Shown here in pieces: positions 32,997-40,833 of a DNA stretch of 64,000 nt. Made by a program: the position numbers and the translations under genes. Source of the DNA: Lachnospiraceae bacterium (GTDB lineage Bacteria; Bacillota; Clostridia; Lachnospirales; Lachnospiraceae); assembly GCA_024682375.1 (NCBI GenBank), contig JAIKZI010000066.1, positions 1-64,000 of the forward strand, written 5' to 3'. Position 1 is the first letter of the stretch, and each line of letters begins with the position of its first letter. The notes beneath the pieces are model-generated. The model did no database searches and was not told the origin of the DNA. It saw nothing but the letters and a program-made list of their open reading frames with translations.

Positions 32997-33992
32997 TTAT
33001 TTAAGTGTAGCATACATTACGGCCTTGATTGTATGCATTCTGTTCTCAGCTTCATCGAAACAACGGCTCTGTGGTCCGTAGATTACGTCGTTAGTAACTT
33101 CTACGCCGTCCATGCCGAATGTCTGGTATACCCACTCACCATTCTCAGTGTTTCTGTCATGGTATGAAGGTAGGCAGTGAAGGAAGATAGCTTCAGGCTT
33201 AGCCTTAGCCATAAGTTCCTTGTTAACCTGGTATGGCTTAAGAATGTCAATTCTTTCCTGCCATTTCTCAATTGGTTCACCCATTGATACCCAGATATCT
33301 GTGTAGATAACGTCAGCATCTTTAGCAGCTGCGTTAACATCTGTTGTGCACTCGATAACAGCGCCTGTTTCCTTAGCAACTTCCTTGCATGTGTTAACAA
33401 GCTCTTCAGCTGGCATAAGTTCCTTAGGACCGCAAGCTACGAAGTGCATACCAAGCTTAGCAGATACAACCATAAGTGAGTTAGCAACGTTGTTTCTAGC
33501 GTCACCGAAGAATACCATCTTCTTACCCTTTACACACTGGCCGAACTCTTCCTGGATTGTAAGAACGTCAGCAAGCATCTGTGTTGGGTGGAAGTCATCT
33601 GTAAGACCATTCCATACAGGAATTCCTGAATATTTAGCAAGGTCTTCTACATCACTCTGAAGGAATCCACGGAATTCGATACCGTCGAACATTCTTCCGA
33701 ATACGTAAGCTGAATCCTGGATAGACTCTTTCTTACCCATCTGTGATGAACCTGGATCAAGATATGTAACACCCATACCAAGGTCCATAGCACCTACTTC
33801 GAATGAACATCTTGTTCTTGTTGAAGTCTTCTGGAAAAGAAGAACGATGTTCTTTCCTTCGAGGAAACGATGTGGAATACCGTTTCTCTTCATGTTTTTG
33901 AATTCTCTTGAAAGATCAAGAAGGTAGTTGATTTCAGCTGGTGTGAAATCGAGAAGCTTAAGGAAGCTTCTTCCTCTTAAGTTGACACCCAT
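32997..33992 (-). CDS. argF: Ornithine carbamoyltransferase
   Basis: KTSTRTRCSFEVGAMDLGM; FHPTQMLADVLT; HCLPSYHD (catabolic arcB role inferred from context). Confidence 0.96.
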   Translation of the reverse strand: MGVNLRGRSFLKLLDFTPAEINYLLDLSREFKNMKRNGIPHRFLEGKNIVLLFQKTSTRTRCSFEVGAMDLGMGVTYLDPGSSQMGKKESIQDSAYVFGRMFDGIEFRGFLQSDVEDLAKYSGIPVWNGLTDDFHPTQMLADVLTIQEEFGQCVKGKKMVFFGDARNNVANSLMVVSAKLGMHFVACGPKELMPAEELVNTCKEVAKETGAVIECTTDVNAAAKDADVIYTDIWVSMGEPIEKWQERIDILKPYQVNKELMAKAKPEAIFLHCLPSYHDRNTENGEWVYQTFGMDGVEVTNDVIYGPQSRCFDEAENRMHTIKAVMYATLK

Positions 33993-34033
33993 TTTAAATC
34001 TCACTTTCTAAAATAAAAAAATATTTCCTTTGC

Positions 34034-34073
34034 GAAGAAACGCCCAGCGGGGGTGCTGGGCTTTAGTTTCTTC
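34034..34073 (-). other. Strong intergenic hairpin between arcA and argF
   Basis: gcccagc/gctgggc (34042-34048/34055-34061) nested in gaagaaac/gtttcttc (34034-34041/34066-34073). Confidence 0.75.
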
Positions 34074-34116
34074 AAGTAAAAAATCAAATGTTTAAGCACA
34101 TTTGTTTCTTATAAAA

Positions 34117-35343
34117 TTAGTCCTCACGAACGAGAGGCATTGACATACAACGTGGGCCTCCTCTACCTCTTGAAAGCTCAGCTGATGGCATTTCGAGAAC
34201 GTCAAGGCCTTTCTTTCTAAGAAGCTCGTTTGTAACATCGTTTCTCTGGTAAACAACGATCTTACCAGGAGCGATACAAAGTGTGTTAGAACCATCGTTC
34301 CACTGCTCACGAGCAGCAGCGATGAGATCGTCACCACCACAAGGGATAAGTTCAACATCATGTCCGATGTACTTAGCAAGAACTTTCTCAAGTGTTGTGT
34401 CAAGACGCTGTGTCTTGATTTCACCTTCCTTATCACCAGGTGTGAGTTCGTAAACTACAAGTGGTCCGATGATAGCTGGGTGAATTGTAAACTTGTCTTC
34501 ATCGATCTGTGTAAATACAGTATCGAGGTGCATGAATGCACGGCTTACAGGAATCTGGAATGCAAGTACTGTACGGATCTTGCAATCTGGATCTGCAAAG
34601 AGGTTTCTAGCAGCTCTTTCGATAGCATCAGCAGATGTTCTCTGTGAAATACCGATAGCAAGAGTCTCAGCTGTGATGTTAAGAACGTCACCACCCTCGA
34701 TGTTTGCAGAGTTTTCTCTTCCGTAGTAGTTCTTTACGTATCCTGCGAAATCTTCATGATATCTGAAGATGTAATCAGAATAGATAGTCTCACGACATCT
34801 AGTTGGGAATCTCATCTTGTGGATGAATACACCATCACCAACTGATGCGAATGGGTCTCTCTGGAAGTAGAAGTTTGGCATTGGATCAACGATAAGGTGA
34901 TCTGGCTCTGAAAGCATATCTTCAAGAGTAAACTTAGCGTACTTCTCGCCCATCTCTTTAAGTGTGATACCTTCAATAGTCTTAAGGACAAGGTCCTTAC
35001 CCTTGAAGTTATCAAGTAAGTAGTCTTTAAGGACTTTCTGCCACTTCTCTGTGTGGATTCCAGCCTCGATTAACCACTGTGTGATGAATTTGTCTGTAAG
35101 TTCTGGATGCTGCTCAAGAACTTCTGTCATAAGATCTTCGATGTATGTAACTTCTGTTCCATTGTCACGAAGGATCTTAGCAAAAGCGTCATGCTCTTCC
35201 TGTGCCACTCTCAGGAAAGGAATGTCGTCGAACAACAGCTCTTCCAATGTATCTGGAGTAAGGTTCAAAAGTTCTCTTCCAGGTCTGTGAAGAAGGACTC
35301 TCTTAAGCGGCTTAATTTCGCTAGTAACATGAATACCTTTCAT
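34117..35343 (-). CDS. arcA: Arginine deiminase
   Basis: SEIKPLKRVLLHRPGRE; PNFYFQRDPFASVGDG; NIEGGDVL; MSMPLVRED. Confidence 0.97.
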   Translation of the reverse strand: MKGIHVTSEIKPLKRVLLHRPGRELLNLTPDTLEELLFDDIPFLRVAQEEHDAFAKILRDNGTEVTYIEDLMTEVLEQHPELTDKFITQWLIEAGIHTEKWQKVLKDYLLDNFKGKDLVLKTIEGITLKEMGEKYAKFTLEDMLSEPDHLIVDPMPNFYFQRDPFASVGDGVFIHKMRFPTRCRETIYSDYIFRYHEDFAGYVKNYYGRENSANIEGGDVLNITAETLAIGISQRTSADAIERAARNLFADPDCKIRTVLAFQIPVSRAFMHLDTVFTQIDEDKFTIHPAIIGPLVVYELTPGDKEGEIKTQRLDTTLEKVLAKYIGHDVELIPCGGDDLIAAAREQWNDGSNTLCIAPGKIVVYQRNDVTNELLRKKGLDVLEMPSAELSRGRGGPRCMSMPLVRED

Positions 35344-35577
35344 ATTAGCCCCTTTCTGTTTTTCAAACTATAGTCTATAAGTTACTTCAAAAGGAAAAAT
35401 GAAATTCATAATTGTTAATAGTGGCCTAACAATTTTTTAATCTCATTTTCATACCGACATTATGATAAAACTTTTGCACAAAAGAACAAGGACATTTACC
35501 TGGTGTTTTATTGTACTTAACCAAATAAATGTCCTCTACATTCAAAATATTGTGTGAAAACTTAACAGGATTGTTAA

Positions 35578-36300
35578 TTAAATTTCGACTTCCGGATGTT
35601 CTTTGTCTATTAATGCCAAAGTAACAGTCTTAGCATCGAGGTATTTTTCCATCAAAGTTTTCAATTCTTCTAGCGCTGCTTTCAAATCATCTACTCTATC
35701 AGGTTCGATACATTCGAGCACAACAACCTCATTACGTGTATCATCATTTACCTCTGTTCTCTGGCCATCTCTCCAGTTCCAGCAGCGGCAGATAACACCT
35801 GTATTATCATAGTAAGCAAGTTCTCCTTCAAGAGGTGGTTCTTCCTTATCTGATCCAATTGGAAGGAAGCTCTCTCCGCCCTTCATAACACCGAGGCGAA
35901 TATCTCCATCGATAGCATCCTTATTTTCACATCCGATAGGGAATGCATGCTTAAGTGAAATTGCATTTGTTATATCTACTGAAGGTGCGATACAGCCAAC
36001 TGGCTTCTCATGAAGAACTCTTTTAAGAAGGTTCTCCATAGAACATCTTGCACCCTTCTTTGTTGGGAATTTTGAATATGCTGCTCTCCATGCTGCAACT
36101 ACTGGATTTTCAGAAATTGTATCACTTACCAAGAACTTCTTTGCGGCTACATTTGCATCATCAAGAATCTTCTTAACTTCATCTGCTTCAGCACCCTCTA
36201 GTTCCTTTGATTCCTGAACTCCGTCGAAAGAAACAACACCGATAACTGCATCCGGGAAAAGGTCCCAAAACTCTTTATCTGCAACGAATTTTTTCATCAA
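35578..36300 (-). CDS. B3/B4 (tRNA-binding-like) domain protein
   Basis: WRAAYSKFPTKKGARCSMENLLKRV...SLKHAFPIGCENKD motif set of B3/4 proteins. Confidence 0.8.
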   Translation of the reverse strand: MMKKFVADKEFWDLFPDAVIGVVSFDGVQESKELEGAEADEVKKILDDANVAAKKFLVSDTISENPVVAAWRAAYSKFPTKKGARCSMENLLKRVLHEKPVGCIAPSVDITNAISLKHAFPIGCENKDAIDGDIRLGVMKGGESFLPIGSDKEEPPLEGELAYYDNTGVICRCWNWRDGQRTEVNDDTRNEVVVLECIEPDRVDDLKAALEELKTLMEKYLDAKTVTLALIDKEHPEVEI

Positions 36301-36406
36301 AAAATCCTCCCTTAATAAAAAAATACCCTTTAATTATTCCTTTTTTATGTTAATTGATTTATAGTCAATTTGTCAAAATAAATACAGAAATATTGGAGGC
36401 ACAATA

Positions 36407-37492
36407 ATGGAAGTTTCGGAACTTTTTTCCACACTACATAACAATCCTGAGTTTTCCGAGCATGAAACGAAAACCCTCGAAATTTTAAAGACATATATTA
36501 AAGAAAACACTGACTTAAAAATCGTAGATCATAACAATTTCTTCTATGGAATTCACGATGAAAATGCCGATAGAACAATAGCCGTTCGAGCTGATATTGA
36601 TGCAATTGCGAATTCAGAAGGCAAGGCCTTCCACGGTTGTGGCCACGACGGTCACTCATCCATGGCTTGCGAAGCAGCAAGACTTCTTTCTGGAAAAAAG
36701 ATTGGCAAGAACGTTATCTTCCTCTTCCAGCCAGCAGAGGAAAACGGAGCCGGAGCAAAATCATGTTTTCCTATGTTTGACGAAAACAATATTGATTTAA
36801 TTCTCGGCCTTCATAACATTCCCTCCTACAAAATGGGGACGGTACTTTTGACCAAAGATTCATTTGCAGATGCATCCACGGGAATCTGCATTAAATTCAC
36901 TGGTGCACAGAGCCATGCAGGATGTCCAGAAGAAGGATTAAACCCTGGATTCGCAATCAGCAATTTGGTTTGTAAACTCGATGAGATTATAAATAGAGAT
37001 ATATACGAAAAACCTGTTTTATCTACACTTATTTGCGTGAATGTCGGCGAAAAAAACTATGGCATCAACGCTGGTTACGGAGAATTATGTTTGACCTTAA
37101 GAGCTCAAAAATCCAGCGACTTAAGCATCCTAGTCAACACCGTTTTAGATGAAGCAAAGAAATCTGTTGAAGAAGTTTTTAAGGATAAATCATCCAATGT
37201 GACAATTTCCTACGAGCTTTTAGACGAGTTTCCATCGACTGAAAATACTAAATCTGAAGCAGAAAGAATTTGCAAAGAAATTGAAAACTCATCTCTAGAC
37301 TATAAATACCTAGATAGACCTATGCGTTGGTCTGAAGACTTTGGTAATTACAGGGAAAAAAGTAAATCTTTCTTCTTCGGTTTAGGAGCAGGCGAAGACC
37401 ATCCAGGACTTCATACCGAAGAATATTGTTTCCCAAAAGAACTTCTAGAAATCGGTGCCAAAACCTGGGTAAAAATCATTGAATTAGCATAA
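36407..37492 (+). CDS. M20-family amidohydrolase/peptidase
   Basis: AVRADIDAIAN; FHGCGHDGHSSM; FLFQPAEENGAGAK; GLHNIPSY. Confidence 0.92.
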   Translation: MEVSELFSTLHNNPEFSEHETKTLEILKTYIKENTDLKIVDHNNFFYGIHDENADRTIAVRADIDAIANSEGKAFHGCGHDGHSSMACEAARLLSGKKIGKNVIFLFQPAEENGAGAKSCFPMFDENNIDLILGLHNIPSYKMGTVLLTKDSFADASTGICIKFTGAQSHAGCPEEGLNPGFAISNLVCKLDEIINRDIYEKPVLSTLICVNVGEKNYGINAGYGELCLTLRAQKSSDLSILVNTVLDEAKKSVEEVFKDKSSNVTISYELLDEFPSTENTKSEAERICKEIENSSLDYKYLDRPMRWSEDFGNYREKSKSFFFGLGAGEDHPGLHTEEYCFPKELLEIGAKTWVKIIELA

Positions 37493-37510
37493 ATAATTTC
37501 ACATAAAAAT

Positions 37511-37546
37511 AAGCTATGGTCTTGCAATCGCAAGGCCATAGCTTTT
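37511..37546. terminator. Bidirectional terminator between convergent M20 amidohydrolase and oxidoreductase genes
   Basis: aagctatggtcttgc aatc gcaaggccatagctttt. Confidence 0.85.
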
Positions 37547-37564
37547 ATTAGTTTAAGAATAAAA

Positions 37565-40363
37565 TTACTTCTTCTTTCTATTCTTGATAATCTTGATCTG
37601 TCTCTTTGCAGCATATGGAAGTACTGCTCCAAGTTTTTCCTCTGTCTTTAACATATTTGATGCTTCAGGGAAGTCTCTCTTTAAGTGGATAGCATCAAAT
37701 TCACACTTTGTAGTACAAAGTCCACATCCGATACAACGGTTTTCATCAACCTTTGTAGCTCCACAGCCAAGACATCTCTTAGCTTCTGTCTTAACCTGTT
37801 CTTCTGTAAATGTAAGGCGTAAATCATCAAATGTCTTTGTAGGATCTCCAGCCTTCATTCCAGGAGTCTGACGTGGTGCATTGTCAAAGTTTTCAACCTT
37901 GATATCGTCCTTATCAAGTTCGATAAAGTGACGAAGGTCACGGTTGATTGTCATTGACTGACCTGGATGTACAAATCTATTGATTGAGTTTTCAGCGATT
38001 CTACCTGCTCCAATTGCATCAATAGCGAATCTAGGTCCAGTATAAGCATCTCCTCCGACAAAGATATCCTCTTCTGCTGTCTGAAGTGTTACAGGGTCAG
38101 CTTTTGCTGTCATATTTCTATTGAATTCCACCTTTGTACCCTTGAGAAGGTCTCCCCATTCAATAGACTGACCGATACTTAGAAGTACATGTGAGCACGG
38201 AATTGTAATTGTTTCACTCTCATCATACTGAGGATTGAACCTTCCATCAGCATCTTTTACGGATGTACACTTCTTAAATACAATTCCTGTTACATGACCA
38301 TTCTCTGTAAGAATTTCCTTAGGGCCCCAACCATTTTTGATGTCGATTCCCCAGTTCTTTGCATCAGCTACTTCATCTTTTGCAGCTGGCATTTCATTCT
38401 CACCCTCAAGACAAAGCATAGTTACTTTTCCATCTGTAAGTCTGATAGCAGAACCAGCTACATCGATAGCAACATTACCACCACCGACTACAACTACATC
38501 GCCATCTAAGTTTGTAAGACGACCCAGGTTTACATCACGTAAGAAGTCAACACCTGTGATAACGCCTTCTGAATCTTCTCCTGGCACGCCAGTCTTTCTA
38601 CCGCCCTGAGCGCCAATTGCAACATAAAATGCTTTATATCCTTCATCACGAAGATTCTGAATTGTAATATCTTTTCCAACTTCAGTATTGAACTTAAACT
38701 CAACACCCATTTCAACCAATACATCAATTTCAGCCTGAATAACATCTTTCTGTAATCTATATGAAGGAATTCCGTTGAGAAGCATACCACCTGCTCTAGA
38801 TTCCTTTTCAAATATAGTTACAGGATATCCATGCTTTCTTAAATAGAATGCAGCTGACATACCTGCAGGGCCGGCTCCGATTACGGCAATTTTTTCCTCT
38901 GTCCAGAATCCGCCATCATCCTTCTCACAAATTGGGATGTATCTCTTGTCTGCATGGAGTTCCTGTGCCGCGATGAACTTCTTGATTTCATCGATAGCAA
39001 TTGGCTGATCCACCGTACCTCTTGTACAAGCATCTTCACAACGTCTGTTACAGATAGCACCACATACAGCCGGGAATGGGTTGTCTTCTTTAATAAGCTT
39101 CAAAGCTTCCATATATCTGCCTTCGGCTGCCATCTTGACATAACCCTGAATAGCTAGATGAGCAGGACATGCTGTCTTACATGGAGCTGTACCTGTTTCG
39201 TAGCAGTTGATCTTTGAAGTTTCTCTATAATCAGGGTTCCATTTTTCTGGTCCCCACTTAACATCATCTGGAAGTTCTGATACAGGATATTTAACCTTTG
39301 TACCATCGGCCTTGCAAAGTTTCTGTCCAAGCTTAGCTGCACCAACAGGACAAACTTCTACACACTTACCACAAGCTACACAGTTTTCAGGTTCTACATA
39401 AGCTCTATATGCTGAACGTGAAAGGTTAGGTGTGTTATATAGCTGCGAAGTACGAAGCGCATTACAAACGCCAGGCGCACAATTACAAAGACCTACAATT
39501 TTTTCCTTGCCATCGATATTTGTAGTCTGATGTACGAAACCATGTCTCTCACCACGCTCACAAATTTCAATAGCCTCTTCCTTTGTGATATAACGTCCTA
39601 CTCCTCTATCTACGAGGAATTCTGCCATATCACCGAGACCGATACAGAATTCACCAGGAATTTCACCTGAACCTTCACCACGAGTCTGCTGCTGTAGACG
39701 GCATGAACACTGACCTACGCATAGCTTTCCATCATATTTTTCAAGCCAATGAGAAATATGTTCAATACTGATTGAAGTATTCTCAGCCTCAATAGCTTTT
39801 TCAACCGGGATTACGTGCATACCTACACCGGCTCCACCCATAGGAACCATCTCAGTCAAACCTTCTAGAGGCATCTGTGTCATAAGGTTAAAGAATGTAG
39901 CAATTTCAGGATGTTCCTCGAGAAGTTTAGGCTGCATCATCATGAACTCTGCAATACCTGGTACAAAAATCGGGACATCATACTGAAGATGTTCATCTTC
40001 GTTTTCTCTGTTCGACTCAATAGCTCCAATCCAAAGAAGATCTTTAATCATCTTCTCTGTCTCTTCAAGAGACATATTGTTCATCTTTGCAAGTGCAGGT
40101 GCATCATAGTTCACTCTAGTCTTTTTGAAACTAAGCATGAATTTTACCTGCTCTTTTGTAAGAACCGCATCAAGTGCCCAATACTCTGGATCCTGAGATG
40201 TCATCTTTCCAGGAAGTTTTACAGGGACACGGTCTGTAATCATTGCCCCTAATTTTTTAAGAAGTTTATCCTTCTCCATGTCCTTTGGAACGAAATTTGG
40301 ATCTGGTTTAAAATCCCTCTCGTTCGTCATACGTCTGTCCGCTTTTGTAATTTTAGTTGCCAT
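37565..40363 (-). CDS. FAD-dependent, 4Fe-4S-containing oxidoreductase (GltD-like core; long N-terminal domain), copy 2
   Basis: CVACGKCVEVCPVGAA; IAVIGAGPAGMSAAFYLRKHGYPVTIFEKE; VVVVGGGNVAID; C-terminal CIGCGLCTTKCEFDAI. Confidence 0.85.
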   Translation of the reverse strand: MATKITKADRRMTNERDFKPDPNFVPKDMEKDKLLKKLGAMITDRVPVKLPGKMTSQDPEYWALDAVLTKEQVKFMLSFKKTRVNYDAPALAKMNNMSLEETEKMIKDLLWIGAIESNRENEDEHLQYDVPIFVPGIAEFMMMQPKLLEEHPEIATFFNLMTQMPLEGLTEMVPMGGAGVGMHVIPVEKAIEAENTSISIEHISHWLEKYDGKLCVGQCSCRLQQQTRGEGSGEIPGEFCIGLGDMAEFLVDRGVGRYITKEEAIEICERGERHGFVHQTTNIDGKEKIVGLCNCAPGVCNALRTSQLYNTPNLSRSAYRAYVEPENCVACGKCVEVCPVGAAKLGQKLCKADGTKVKYPVSELPDDVKWGPEKWNPDYRETSKINCYETGTAPCKTACPAHLAIQGYVKMAAEGRYMEALKLIKEDNPFPAVCGAICNRRCEDACTRGTVDQPIAIDEIKKFIAAQELHADKRYIPICEKDDGGFWTEEKIAVIGAGPAGMSAAFYLRKHGYPVTIFEKESRAGGMLLNGIPSYRLQKDVIQAEIDVLVEMGVEFKFNTEVGKDITIQNLRDEGYKAFYVAIGAQGGRKTGVPGEDSEGVITGVDFLRDVNLGRLTNLDGDVVVVGGGNVAIDVAGSAIRLTDGKVTMLCLEGENEMPAAKDEVADAKNWGIDIKNGWGPKEILTENGHVTGIVFKKCTSVKDADGRFNPQYDESETITIPCSHVLLSIGQSIEWGDLLKGTKVEFNRNMTAKADPVTLQTAEEDIFVGGDAYTGPRFAIDAIGAGRIAENSINRFVHPGQSMTINRDLRHFIELDKDDIKVENFDNAPRQTPGMKAGDPTKTFDDLRLTFTEEQVKTEAKRCLGCGATKVDENRCIGCGLCTTKCEFDAIHLKRDFPEASNMLKTEEKLGAVLPYAAKRQIKIIKNRKKK

Positions 40364-40387
40364 AAAAATTTCCCTCTATTATTAAAA

Positions 40388-40435
40388 TATCCTTGTGTTT
40401 AAATATTCATTATGGAAAAAATAAACACAAGGATA
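40388..40435. repeat. Perfect 14-bp inverted repeat between hypA and oxidoreductase copy 2
   Basis: tatccttgtgttta 40388-40401 / taaacacaaggata 40422-40435. Confidence 0.9.
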
Positions 40436-40452
40436 AGTTATTACATTATGAA

Positions 40453-40809
40453 CTAATCTTCCTCAGTTTCTGCTTCAACGGATTTGATTACGCATCCATT
40501 ACCCCGCAATAAATATGTTTCCGGACTATTACAATATGGACAGATTTTTCCATATTTTACGGTCTCATATTCTTTATTACATGATGTGCAAATCGTATAC
40601 GCCTTTTCTGTTTCAAGAATCATTTTGCAATTCTTTAACTTCTCATGACGTACCTTAAAGTAGTCCCAACAGTCGATAAAGTAATCTGTCATAATACCAG
40701 ATACCTCTCCAACCTCAAGGGTTACTGAACCATAATTAGTTATTTTTTCCTCAACAGCTAACTCGTCAAGAGTACTTGCGAGATGTGTTACTATTCCTAA
40801 CTCGTGCAT
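40453..40809 (-). CDS. hypA: HypA-like nickel metallochaperone
   Basis: MHELGIV Ni-site N-terminus; CTSC...CPYC zinc site. Confidence 0.88.
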   Translation of the reverse strand: MHELGIVTHLASTLDELAVEEKITNYGSVTLEVGEVSGIMTDYFIDCWDYFKVRHEKLKNCKMILETEKAYTICTSCNKEYETVKYGKICPYCNSPETYLLRGNGCVIKSVEAETEED

Positions 40810-40833
40810 TAAAATCCCATTTCTAATTCAAGA

